A DNA stretch of 41,966 nucleotides, taken from Reyranella soli. Lineage in GTDB: Bacteria; Pseudomonadota; Alphaproteobacteria; Reyranellales; Reyranellaceae. Below are positions 23,856 through 30,942 of this stretch, piece after piece (the first letter of the stretch is position 1; each line of letters opens with the position of its first letter). The DNA lies in contig NZ_BKAJ01000134.1 in assembly GCF_007992495.1 (NCBI RefSeq), positions 1-41,966 on the forward strand, given 5' to 3'. Under the pieces are notes generated by a model, which saw nothing but the letters and a program-made list of their open reading frames with translations, was not told the origin of the DNA and did not search any database. Made by a program: the position numbers and the translations under genes.

Positions 23856-24131
23856 CTAGATTTGCCTGGAGCGGATGACATTGGCGAGGATTTGCTCGAT
23901 CTCTCGCGGCGAGCCATCGGTCGCCAGTGCCGCTGGCCGCGGCAGTTCGTTGTAGCGTTGACGACCAAGCGGCGTCAGTTGGTGGCCGCCCCCGGCGGCT
24001 TCGATCAGTTTCAATTGCTCCAGACGCTTCAAATGCTCCGCCGGCAGCTTGTGCGCCAAGATAGATCCCATCGCAACACGCCGAAGGGTGACTTCTTCGT
24101 TCGAGCTGAGCGGTGCAAGAAGACCTCTCAT
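23856..24131 (-). CDS. Small hypothetical winged-helix-like protein
   Basis: From the ATG at 24131 (GGAG eight bases upstream) the product has 91 residues. The segment VAMGSILAHKLPAEHLKRLEQLKLIEAAGGGHQLTPLGRQRYNEL resembles one winged-helix unit: two helices, a GGGHQLTPLG wing and a short helix. A helical tail follows. No family is certain. The frame extends to 24170 but the added 13 residues look non-coding. It may be a small DNA-binding regulator of the adjacent stress genes; that role is inference. Confidence 0.6.
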   Translation of the reverse strand: MRGLLAPLSSNEEVTLRRVAMGSILAHKLPAEHLKRLEQLKLIEAAGGGHQLTPLGRQRYNELPRPAALATDGSPREIEQILANVIRSRQI

Positions 24132-24364
24132 GGCAGAACTCCGTCGCCTGAAGGCGGGAGCGCTGGGCATTTACGTCGTGCCTCTGGTCTCTCAGCCGTC
24201 GGCGCCAAAGGGCCTCTGCCGACGATGAGTCAAGACTAGGTCAAAGTCGGAGGCCGTACAGTCCAATATTGAACACGCGTCGGTACGGCAGTTCAGGCGG
24301 CAACGTCCGATGGCACGCTCCGTTGTCGGTGTGGTTTTCACCCGCAACATCCTGAGGTCCCCCA

Positions 24365-24916
24365 ATGCCAAGCCGCGACAAGCCCGACGCCATCGCCCTG
24401 CTCAAGGAAGACCATCGCAAGGTCGAGGACCTGTTCGAGAAGGCCGAGAAGGCGCGCGACGAAGACCGCAAGAAGATGCTGGTCCAGCAGATCTGCACGG
24501 AGCTGATGATCCATTCGATGGTCGAGGAGGAGATTTTCTACCCGGCCTGCAAAGACCAAATCGAGGACGAGGACGTGCTCGACGAAGCCTATGTCGAGCA
24601 CGACGGCGCCAAGGTCCTGATCGCCGAGCTGCTCGACAGCGAGCCGGACGCTGAGTTCTACGACGCCAAGGTCAAGGTGCTGTCGGAGCTGATCAGGCAT
24701 CACGTCAAGGAAGAGGAGAAGCGCGCGGAGGGCCTGTTCGCCCAGGCGCGCGAGGCCGGGCTCGACATCGAAGCGCTGGGCGAGCGCATCATGGCGCGCA
24801 AGGAGGAGCTGAAGCAGGAATTCGCGGGCGGCAACCTGCCGCCGCCGCATACCCGCAGCTACACCGGCCACAAGCTGGTGCAGGACAACCCGGTCGCCGC
24901 GGCCGGCGACGACTGA
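24365..24916 (+). CDS. Hemerythrin HHE-domain protein
   Basis: The 183-residue four-helix protein has the ligand set expected of the hemerythrin-like family: His17 (LLKEDHRKV), His50 and Glu54 (MIHSMVEEEIFYP), His79 (YVEHDGAKV) and His112/113 with Glu117 (IRHHVKEEEKR). Such di-iron proteins bind oxygen, nitric oxide or peroxide, or store iron. The C-terminal extension (about 140-183) is charged and probably disordered. The exact metal set is slightly ambiguous because two adjacent histidines occur on the last helix. It begins a short plus-strand run with the HAD phosphatase 14 bp downstream. Confidence 0.9.
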   Translation: MPSRDKPDAIALLKEDHRKVEDLFEKAEKARDEDRKKMLVQQICTELMIHSMVEEEIFYPACKDQIEDEDVLDEAYVEHDGAKVLIAELLDSEPDAEFYDAKVKVLSELIRHHVKEEEKRAEGLFAQAREAGLDIEALGERIMARKEELKQEFAGGNLPPPHTRSYTGHKLVQDNPVAAAGDD

Positions 24917-24930
24917 GCGGCGGTGCCTCG

Positions 24931-25473
24931 GTGCCGCTGTTCCTGCTCGACCGCGACGGCGTCGTCGTGGTCAACCGCAAGGACAACATCAAGACGCCCG
25001 CCGGGTTGACTCTGATCCCCGGCGCGGCGGAGGCGCTGGCCCGCCTGACGGCGGCCGGCTTCGACGTGGCCATCTGCACCAACCAGCCGGAGGTGGCGCG
25101 TGGGGCCATGAGCCACGCCGACCTCGATGCGGTACACGACGCCCTGACCCGCTTGCTGGCGGCCAAGGGCGCACGCATCGCCAGCATCCTGTGCTGCACC
25201 TGCACCCGCAAAACGCCGCGCATGAAGCCTGCGGCCGGCATGCTGCGCGACGCGCTGGCCCGCTTTGGCGCCAATCCGGCCGAGACGCCATTCGTCGGCG
25301 ACCAAGTCGACGATCTCAAGGCGGCGTTCCATGCCGGCTGCCGGCGCGTCCTGGTGCGCACCGGACTGGGGCGCAAGGCCCTGGAGGACGGCCTGCCGGA
25401 CTATGTCCAGCCGGTCGCGATCTACGACGACCTCGCCGCGGCCGTCGATGCCCACTTGGCCGCGCGCAGGTAG
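24931..25473 (+). CDS. HAD-IIIA phosphatase, GmhB/HisB-like
   Basis: The 180-residue product has the HAD motifs of the histidinol-phosphate/heptose-bisphosphate phosphatase group: motif I LLDRDGVVV (nucleophile Asp7, acid Asp9), motif II ICTNQPEVARG, the lysine in RMKPAAGML, and motif IV FVGDQVDDLKAA. GmhB proteins carry a four-ligand zinc loop before the lysine; here only CCTCTRKTP remains, so the loop is shortened or altered and the substrate may differ from D,D-heptose bisphosphate. No lipopolysaccharide genes are nearby. The start is a GTG with a weak ribosome site, 14 bp after the hemerythrin gene. Confidence 0.85.
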   Translation: MPLFLLDRDGVVVVNRKDNIKTPAGLTLIPGAAEALARLTAAGFDVAICTNQPEVARGAMSHADLDAVHDALTRLLAAKGARIASILCCTCTRKTPRMKPAAGMLRDALARFGANPAETPFVGDQVDDLKAAFHAGCRRVLVRTGLGRKALEDGLPDYVQPVAIYDDLAAAVDAHLAARR

Positions 25474-25483
25474 CCAAGGTCCG

Positions 25484-25513
25484 CCTGGCATCCCGAGCGC
25501 AGCGAGGCAACCT
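25484..25513. repeat. Possible dispersed intergenic repeat
   Basis: The stretch containing CATCCCGAGCGCAGCGAGGC resembles a widely distributed proteobacterial intergenic repeat of the form CATCCCGAGCGnAGCGAGG. Only one copy is visible in this window, so the call rests on memory of similar sequences. Confidence 0.3.
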
Positions 25514-25542
25514 CCGGCCAACGGGAACATTTCTTCAAGGTC

Positions 25543-25782
25543 ATGAGCGAACGAGCTGACGAAGCGGTCCGGACGGCGCAGGCCATGCGCGAAGATGTCG
25601 TGCGGCTGGCCCGCGGCCGGCCTTGCCACTGGGTGCCGGTGCACGACATCGCCCAGCGCCTGGGACTCGACGACGAGGCGAGCGCCGCCGCCGTGAGGCA
25701 TGCGATCGAACAGGGATGGTTCGTGGCCGACGGCGATCCGCCGCACAGCGTCCGTCTCAGCGTGGTGCCGATGGCAACGTGA
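25543..25782 (+). CDS. Small hypothetical helix-turn-helix-like protein
   Basis: The 79-residue product has helices around EAVRTAQAMREDVVRLARG and a segment VHDIAQRLGLDDEASAAAVRHAIEQGWFV that reads like a small winged-helix: an AQRLGL turn, a second helix and a WFVADG strand. AAGG precedes the ATG at 25543. It is 69 bp after the HAD gene and may belong to the same transcript. I do not recognise a named family. Confidence 0.6.
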   Translation: MSERADEAVRTAQAMREDVVRLARGRPCHWVPVHDIAQRLGLDDEASAAAVRHAIEQGWFVADGDPPHSVRLSVVPMAT

Positions 25783-25920
25783 CGCTGTGGTCTTCACGGC
25801 ACCATAGGCTTCTGATCCCGAACTACCTTCGTGGGATTAAGCTGTGCCGCCGCGAAATTGGGTCACCAGGAATGCGCCTGTAAAACTTGACAGCTATATT
25901 TTTGCCCTGAATGGGGGGGG

Positions 25921-25947
25921 CGCGACCTGAGCGACAATTGGGTCGCG
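25921..25947. promoter_or_regulatory. Inverted repeat before an orphan gene
   Basis: CGCGACC (25921-25927) and GGTCGCG (25941-25947) form a perfect 7-bp inverted repeat with a 13-bp loop, ending seven bases before the ATG at 25955. A run of eight G bases precedes it. It could be an operator or a translational hairpin; a TTGACA box occurs at 25887-25892 but no well-spaced -10 box follows. Confidence 0.35.
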
Positions 25948-25954
25948 ATGGGAC

Positions 25955-26341
25955 ATGAAATCAGCGACAACATCGGTCGCGCGTCGCCTGCGTACGTGGT
26001 GGGTTGGGCTTCGTCCGGCACGTTCCGACACCGAACCGATATCGCCGCCCCGTCCGACGGCACTTGCCGAACAGCAAGAGGCGCCGTCATCGACTGCAGC
26101 AAATGCCGCCGGTTATGTTCTTCTTGTCAGAGCCGTGGACGCCGACGTCGCTTCCGTGGCACGTGGTGTACCCGGAGTCACAAAGGTCACGCGCGACCTA
26201 GGCGGCGTCTGGAGCATTGCAGCGACCTCGGCGGTCGCGCGCGGAATCATTTCCCGCGGGGGATCGCTGCAGCTCCTCGCCGGCGTGAAGCCAGGCAATC
26301 AGCAAGCACTCATGCAATACGTCGCACGAGACGAACCCTGA
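25955..26341 (+). CDS. Orphan hypothetical protein
   Basis: The 128-residue product has a basic N-terminus (ATTSVARRLRTWW), a Pro/Ser-rich stretch to about residue 50, then a compact domain (GYVLLVRAVDADVASVARGVPGVTKV, ...GVWSIAATSAVARGIISRGGSLQLLAGV) that looks like an alternating strand-helix fold. I do not recognise it. Codon use is less G/C-biased than in neighbours (AGA, CTA, ACA, TCA and GGA occur), so it may be foreign or weakly expressed. An overlapping frame starting at 25948 is longer but less protein-like. The ribosome site is weak. Confidence 0.45.
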   Translation: MKSATTSVARRLRTWWVGLRPARSDTEPISPPRPTALAEQQEAPSSTAANAAGYVLLVRAVDADVASVARGVPGVTKVTRDLGGVWSIAATSAVARGIISRGGSLQLLAGVKPGNQQALMQYVARDEP

Positions 26342-26711
26342 CAAGGGGTCCGGAAGATATGGAGGTCAGAAGCGCAGATCGCGTAGCCGTGACCTTGATG
26401 ACTCTTACCGTGCCAGGTCACAGCGCCTTCATGGACCCTTATTCGGCACCATGGACTCTACGCTAGCGCGCGGCGCCAAGGCGACTGGATCCGGCTTCGG
26501 CAGCATCGCGAGCGACAATGATGCACGGCGGAGCCTGCCGGGTCGGCTGGAGTTGCGAAGGCTGGCACCCAGCGCGCGCAGCAAGGAGAGTTCCCGCAGC
26601 ACGAGGGTCCGCGCATGGTGATGTCTGGATTGCATGTCATGTTAATGCCGTGATCGCGATGGCAGTTGCAGTCGGCGGCCGATTTTTACGCTCGGAGGTC
26701 TCGGCCGGCGA
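26342..26711. other. Non-coding or decayed stretch, no gene seen
   Basis: These 370 bp lie between the orphan gene and the 3' end of the Crp-like gene. Short open frames exist on both strands (for example an ATG at 26451 with 56 codons) but none has a ribosome site, domain or convincing composition. G/C bias is lower than in flanking genes. It may be degenerate sequence. Confidence 0.5.
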
Positions 26712-27548
26712 TCAGCGCTGCGCCAGCTCCGCCAATCCCTCCGGATCGAGTATCACGACGGCGCGCCGCGTCGAGCGGATCAGATGCTTGCCCTCGAGCA
26801 TCTGTAGGCTGGTTGTCACACTCGGCCTGCGCACGCCGAGGATTTCGGCGAGCACGTCGTGCGTCAGTTCGAGTCGCCGGCTGCCCAGCCGCCAGGCCGC
26901 CTGCACCAGCCAGTGCGCCAAGCGCTCGACGATGGTCGCGCGGCCGCTGTACGACAGCGTATCGGCGAGATGACGCAACGCCCCGCCGACCTGGCCGAGC
27001 AGGTGATGGCGCAGGCCGGGATCGCTCTCGCTGAGCTGGTACAGAGTGGCTGCCGGGATACGCCAGGCGCTGCCGTTCGCCTGCACCACCGTCTGGCCGG
27101 GCGAGACGCTGTCGCCCAGCAGGATTCCAGGCGCGGTCATGCCGTCTCGGCCGATGGTGGCGGCCTCGATCCGGGTCGCCGCCGTCGCGCCGACGAAGAT
27201 CGAGACCAGGCCCTCGACCGGGAAGTGAACGTATCCGACAGGCGCGCCGCAAACGTCCAGCACGTCGCCCCGCTTCAGCGGGACACGCTCGAGCCACGCC
27301 GCCAACGCGGACCTCGTCGCGGCCGGCAGCGAATCCAGGATGGTGTTGGCGAAAATCGGCTCTGCCCGTGCCGGGACGGCCGCTTCATCGACCGCATCCC
27401 GGGCGATCAGGGCCGGCCTGCTCTCGACTGATGACGCCGCGCCGGCGACGGCGCTGCCGCGGACGACGTCTCCCGGTTCCTCCGCCATGAGGTAGTTGTC
27501 TTCGGCGACCAGGATACGCGGTCGTGACACATTGATTGTATCCGGCAT
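26712..27548 (-). CDS. Crp/Fnr-family regulator with N-terminal receiver stub
   Basis: The 278-residue product has a cyclic-nucleotide-type effector domain (about 65-190, LKRGDVLDVCGAPVGYVHFPVEGLVSIF ... TIGRDGM) and a C-terminal winged helix with LELTHDVLAEILGVRRPSVTTSLQMLEG. No FNR-type iron-sulfur cysteines are seen. Residues 10-29 (RPRILVAEDNYLMAEE...) match the first strand and helix of a response-regulator receiver, including the acidic pair, but the rest of that domain is missing. GGGGAG lies six bases before the ATG, so the stub is probably translated. The target genes are unknown; the candidate RNA lies directly upstream on the opposite strand. Confidence 0.85.
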   Translation of the reverse strand: MPDTINVSRPRILVAEDNYLMAEEPGDVVRGSAVAGAASSVESRPALIARDAVDEAAVPARAEPIFANTILDSLPAATRSALAAWLERVPLKRGDVLDVCGAPVGYVHFPVEGLVSIFVGATAATRIEAATIGRDGMTAPGILLGDSVSPGQTVVQANGSAWRIPAATLYQLSESDPGLRHHLLGQVGGALRHLADTLSYSGRATIVERLAHWLVQAAWRLGSRRLELTHDVLAEILGVRRPSVTTSLQMLEGKHLIRSTRRAVVILDPEGLAELAQR

Positions 27549-27590
27549 TCAGCTCCCCTGCTGACCGACTGACATAACGCCGACGCAGGC

Positions 27591-27754
27591 GTCCGGTTGC
27601 GGACCAAAGGAGGGTACTGTTGCGTACGGCAACCGCGCTGCCATTGGGACATTTCTTGGGGGCGTCCCGACGAGCTTGCCTCCGGCAAGCTCTCTTCCCC
27701 CATCGTCGGGTCGTGTGGCGGGCCCACCTGATCCCCATCAGGTGGGCCTTTTCC
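27591..27754 (+). ncRNA. Candidate structured small RNA with intrinsic terminator
   Basis: In the 213-bp gap between two minus-strand genes the plus strand holds a stem-loop series: GTCCG/CGGAC (27591-27604), GTTGC/GCAAC (27619-27633), and an outer stem CCCGACGA/TCGTCGGG (27666-27673 with 27703-27710) enclosing the perfect inner hairpin GCTTGCC-TCC-GGCAAGC and an unpaired CTCTTCCCCC. The series ends in a strong terminator. The C-rich loop could pair with Shine-Dalgarno sequences. No clear promoter is visible and the 5' end is a guess. An AAAGGAGGG followed by TTG at 27620 could instead begin a leader peptide. Confidence 0.45.
27721..27754 (+). terminator. Intrinsic terminator, plus-strand orientation
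   Basis: A perfect 12-bp stem, GGCCCACCTGAT pairing with ATCAGGTGGGCC around a CCCC loop, is followed by TTTTCC on the plus strand. There is no T-run on the minus side, so it is oriented to stop plus-strand transcription. No plus-strand protein gene ends here, which is the main argument for an upstream plus-strand RNA. Confidence 0.75.
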
Positions 27755-27761
27755 TTGGACT

Positions 27762-28175
27762 TCAGTGCTCGAGGTCGAGGTCTTCCGGCCGGGGCGCCTG
27801 CTCGAGGTTCATTCGCCCTTCGTAGATCGGCCGGCCGCCGGTGGTCGGGCCGGGATACTGCACGAACAGCACTGTTCCCCCGGTTTCCGTCCGCATCTCG
27901 TCCTCAAAATGCGGGTCTTCCATGTAGACCAAGGTGCCGGGGCCGTACTTTCGCTGACCCATCTGGAACTCACCCTCGATGATGTACCAGACCTGCGCGA
28001 AGTCGTGCTTGTGCAGCGGGAAGCCGGCGCCCGGCTCGTAGCGCAGGAAGCCGACATTGGGCACGGTCGGCCGCTCGGGCGTCGGATGGAACAGGAACTT
28101 GGTGACGTTCCTGAAGCGGCCCATCTCCCATTCCATCTCGTCGGGATGCCGGAATTCGGGGGCGTTGTGGGTCAT
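27762..28175 (-). CDS. Single-domain cupin protein
   Basis: The 137-residue protein is one cupin barrel: GAGFPLHKHDFAQVWYIIEGEFQMG carries the first metal motif (HKH and the later Glu), and YGPGTLVYMEDPHFEDEM the second. It may be a small dioxygenase, isomerase or binding protein. Its ATG overlaps the stop of the carboxymuconolactone-type gene by four bases. It is the last gene of the eleven-gene minus-strand run, so it may act late in that pathway. Confidence 0.82.
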   Translation of the reverse strand: MTHNAPEFRHPDEMEWEMGRFRNVTKFLFHPTPERPTVPNVGFLRYEPGAGFPLHKHDFAQVWYIIEGEFQMGQRKYGPGTLVYMEDPHFEDEMRTETGGTVLFVQYPGPTTGGRPIYEGRMNLEQAPRPEDLDLEH

Positions 28176-28930
28176 GCCTTGCCTCCAAGAGCTTCACTGA
28201 GACCGCCCAGCGCATTCAGCGCCGGAGCGAAGCCGCTGAGCGGCGCCGTCTGGACGATGGCTTCGATCACCTCGGTCCGGCTCAGCCCCATGTTGAGCGC
28301 CGACTGGCCGAACTTCTTCACCTGGCCGTCGAGCTTCAGCGCCGTGAAGGCAGCAACCGCGACCAGCGCGCGGCGGCGCAAGTCGAGGCCGGGACGGAAC
28401 CAGATCTCGCCATAGCCGTACTGGATGGCAAGCGGATAGAGCGCGCCGGTCACCGCGTTGCCGGGCGCGGCATAGCCCTGCGTGGCGCGATCGCCGTGCA
28501 GCTCAGCCATCAGCTTGCGGCCGCGCTCGCTCAGCACCTCGAGCGAGTCGCCACGGCTCGGCTCCTGAGGCATGGCGATCTGGCGTTCGCCGAACACCTC
28601 GCCTGCCGTCTCCACCGCCTCCTCCGACGCGGCGAACCCGGCATAGATGCCGATCTGGATCAGGATCTCGACGATGGCCTGCGGCGAAAGCCCGAGATCG
28701 ATTGCCGCCGCGACATGGCGACGAAGCCTTTTCAGGCGCTGCACGGCAGCGAGGGCCGCCAGGGCGCACACCATGCGATCCTCGAGCGCAAGGCCCGGCC
28801 GGCTCCAGATGGCGCCGTAACTCGCCTCGGTATTGAGGGCGCGCATGAAGGCGGGCGCACCGTCGTCCGGTCCGAACAGGCGGCGGCGCATGGCCTCGCC
28901 CTTCTCGCGCAAGCAAGCACGTGTCGTCAT
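28172..28930 (-). CDS. Double-domain carboxymuconolactone decarboxylase-family protein
   Basis: The 252-residue product has two tandem CMD/AhpD-fold repeats, about 42-115 (EDRMVCALAALAAVQRLKRLRRHVAAAIDLGLS.. EILIQIGIYAGF) and 180-245 (RRALVAVAAFTALKLDGQVKKFGQSALNMGLS.. EAIVQTAPLSGF). The redox CxxC pair of AhpD is absent, so a peroxidase role is unlikely; a lactone decarboxylase or isomerase-like role is more plausible. The second repeat has lost the family histidine (Phe in its place). The start ATG is four bases after the Bug gene's stop, whose end supplies a GGAG site. Confidence 0.85.
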   Translation of the reverse strand: MTTRACLREKGEAMRRRLFGPDDGAPAFMRALNTEASYGAIWSRPGLALEDRMVCALAALAAVQRLKRLRRHVAAAIDLGLSPQAIVEILIQIGIYAGFAASEEAVETAGEVFGERQIAMPQEPSRGDSLEVLSERGRKLMAELHGDRATQGYAAPGNAVTGALYPLAIQYGYGEIWFRPGLDLRRRALVAVAAFTALKLDGQVKKFGQSALNMGLSRTEVIEAIVQTAPLSGFAPALNALGGLSEALGGKA

Positions 28931-28934
28931 GGCT

Positions 28935-29903
28935 CTACTCCGCCTGGATGCCGGCCTTCTCGATGATCGGCCGCCACAGGTCGATCTGAGAGGAAAGCCT
29001 GGTGCGCAACGCCTCGGGCGTTGCCTGATCCGCCGGGGATAGCTCGGTCTCGATCTTCTCGAGCTGCTGGGCGACGCCCTTGTCGACCACGATCTCGCGC
29101 AACGCCTTGCTCAGGGTGTCGATGATCGGCTTGGGCGTGCCGCGCGGCGCGTAGAGGCCGAACCAGGTGCTCATGTCGAGGCTCGGCATGCCGACCTCCA
29201 CCGCCGTCGGCACGTCGGGCAAGGAGGCCAGGCGCTTGCGCGCGGTCAGCACGAAGGCCTTGAGATCGCCCGAGCGAATGGCGCCGGAGGTGGTCGTCGG
29301 CAGGTCGCAGATGACGTCGACCTGGCCGCTGCGAATGTCGAGAATCGCCGGCCCGGCGCCCTTGTATTGCACCATGGTGAGCGGCGTGCCGATGGCTTCC
29401 TGGAACAGCATGGCACAGAGATGCGTGGCGCTGCCCAGGCCCGACGAGGCGAAGGTCAGCTTCTCCTTGTTGGCCTTGGCGTAGGCCACCAGCTCGGCGA
29501 AGGTCGTTGGCGCGAAGTCCCTGCGCGCCAGCATGATCATCGGCCCCTCGGCGAACAGGCCGATGAACTCGAACGACGCCAGCGGATCGAAATTGAGCTT
29601 CTTGTACAGCGAGGGGATGGTCGACAGGCCGATATGGTTCAGCAGCAGGGTGTAGCCATCGGGCTTGGCCTTCGACGCCTGGATCGAGCCGACGGCGCCG
29701 CCCGCGCCCGGTACGTTCTGGACCAGCACCGGTTGGTGCAGCCGCGCCTTCAGCGCTTCCGCCAGCACCCGCGAAAGGTAGTCGCTGGCGCCGCCCGGAG
29801 CGTAGGGCGAGACGATGGTGATCGGCCGGCTGGGCCAAGCCTCCTGAGCCGTCGCGGGCAGGGCAAGCAGAACAGCGAAAACGAAAGCCGCGATACGACG
29901 CAC
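28935..29903 (-). CDS. Bug-family (tripartite tricarboxylate type) substrate-binding protein
   Basis: The 322-residue product has a signal peptide (RRIAAFVFAVLLALPATA) and the Bug signature: WPSRPITIVSPYAPGGASDYLSR, VQNVPGAGGAVGSIQASKAKPDGYTLLLN, and a late YAPRGTPKPIIDTLSKAL. These periplasmic proteins bind carboxylates or amides for TctAB-type transporters, but no tctAB genes are in the window, so it may serve a distant transporter or sensing. The start is a GTG at 29903. It sits 71 bp downstream of the amidase gene in the same direction. A decayed copy of its 5' end lies near 38.65 kb. Confidence 0.92.
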   Translation of the reverse strand: MRRIAAFVFAVLLALPATAQEAWPSRPITIVSPYAPGGASDYLSRVLAEALKARLHQPVLVQNVPGAGGAVGSIQASKAKPDGYTLLLNHIGLSTIPSLYKKLNFDPLASFEFIGLFAEGPMIMLARRDFAPTTFAELVAYAKANKEKLTFASSGLGSATHLCAMLFQEAIGTPLTMVQYKGAGPAILDIRSGQVDVICDLPTTTSGAIRSGDLKAFVLTARKRLASLPDVPTAVEVGMPSLDMSTWFGLYAPRGTPKPIIDTLSKALREIVVDKGVAQQLEKIETELSPADQATPEALRTRLSSQIDLWRPIIEKAGIQAE

Positions 29904-29974
29904 GATTTCCTCCGCTTCTGTCTTGCGGAGGATGCTGGGCGAATCGGCGCGGCTTTACCAGCGTCTTGGCGGCT

Positions 29975-30931
29975 CTACTCCAGGACGATCCGCGGGAAGT
30001 ACATCGAAACGACCCAGTTCGGCACGTCGACGATGGAGCTGATGCGCAGGTCGGCGCAGACGCTGCACAGCATGTAGGCGTCGATCGGCGAATAGCCGAA
30101 GCGTTTGCTCAGCAGGTCGATCATCTCGCTGACCGCCATGCGCGCGCCTTGCATCAGGTCGGGACCGATGCCGGTCGTGACCTCGTAACCCTTCTTGTCG
30201 AAATGGCTGGTGACCGGACCGGGCGTAACGTAGCGCGGCATCCTGAGGTTGGCGCCCTTCACCAGGTCGAACTTCAGCGCGACGTCGATCGAGCTTTCGA
30301 TCGCCGTGCCGCAGACCTCGCCGTCGCCTTGCGCGGCATGCGTGTCGCCGACCGAGAACAGTGCGCCCGCGACCTCGACCGGCAGCAAGAGCTCGGTGCC
30401 CTCGGCGATGTCGCGCACGTCCATGTTGCCGCCGACATTGCGCGGCGGGATGATACTGTGCAGGCCGGCCGCGGCCGGCGCCACGCCGATCGTGCCGGTG
30501 AAAGGCTTCAGCGGCACCCGACCGCCCGGACCGTACATCGCGGGCGCAAGGCTCGCGTCATAGTGCCAATGATGGAGCTTGGCGTCGGGGAACTGGTCGG
30601 CCAGCAGACCGAAGCCCGGGATGTTGCCCGTCCAGCCCCACCCCGCGCCACCTGGGCCCGACGGCTTGAACGACAGCAGCGTCACCTTGAGCGCATCGCC
30701 CGGCTGAGCGCCGTCGATGAACACCGGGCCGGTGACCGGATTGACCCGGCCGAGATCGAGCTTCGCCAGGTCGGCCGCGGTCGAGGTCTTCGAGAGCTGG
30801 CCCGACGAGGCATCCAGCGTCTCGAACTCGACGGTCTCGCCGGGCTTGATGGTGATGCGCGGCTTGAAGGAGTTGTCCCAGCCGTGATGGATGCAATCGC
30901 TATGGATCGTGTGCTTGCCATGTCCGCTCAT
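29975..30931 (-). CDS. Acetamidase/formamidase family protein
   Basis: The 318-residue protein matches the FmdA_AmdA family: an N-terminal HTIHSDCIHHGWDNSFKP, VNPVTGPVFIDGAQPGDAL, PGFGLL, PLKPFTGTIGVAP, GGNMDVRDIAEGTELLLPVEV, FSVGDTHAAQGDGEVCGTAIE and a late GYSPIDAYMLCSVCADLRIS. Members hydrolyse formamide or acetamide to ammonia and the acid; many are zinc dependent. AGGAG precedes the ATG and the gap after the SDR gene is 11 bp. Its place in the operon suggests release of ammonia from an amide intermediate. Confidence 0.92.
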   Translation of the reverse strand: MSGHGKHTIHSDCIHHGWDNSFKPRITIKPGETVEFETLDASSGQLSKTSTAADLAKLDLGRVNPVTGPVFIDGAQPGDALKVTLLSFKPSGPGGAGWGWTGNIPGFGLLADQFPDAKLHHWHYDASLAPAMYGPGGRVPLKPFTGTIGVAPAAAGLHSIIPPRNVGGNMDVRDIAEGTELLLPVEVAGALFSVGDTHAAQGDGEVCGTAIESSIDVALKFDLVKGANLRMPRYVTPGPVTSHFDKKGYEVTTGIGPDLMQGARMAVSEMIDLLSKRFGYSPIDAYMLCSVCADLRISSIVDVPNWVVSMYFPRIVLE

Positions 30932-30942
30932 GAGCCGCTCCT

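Noticed and set aside
26451..26621. 56-codon open frame in the gene-free stretch
   Set aside because: No ribosome site, Arg/Ser-rich composition and no similarity that I recognise.
27591..27754. Structured element as tmRNA, SRP RNA or 6S RNA
   Set aside because: It lacks the T-loop GGTTCGA and CCA end of tmRNA, the GGAAG tetraloop region of SRP RNA, and an obvious long open-bubble helix of 6S.
27620..27982. TTG-initiated plus-strand frame after a strong AAAGGAGGG
   Set aside because: The ribosome-like site is good, but the frame runs through the terminator and into the cupin gene with arbitrary composition; a short leader peptide was not excluded.
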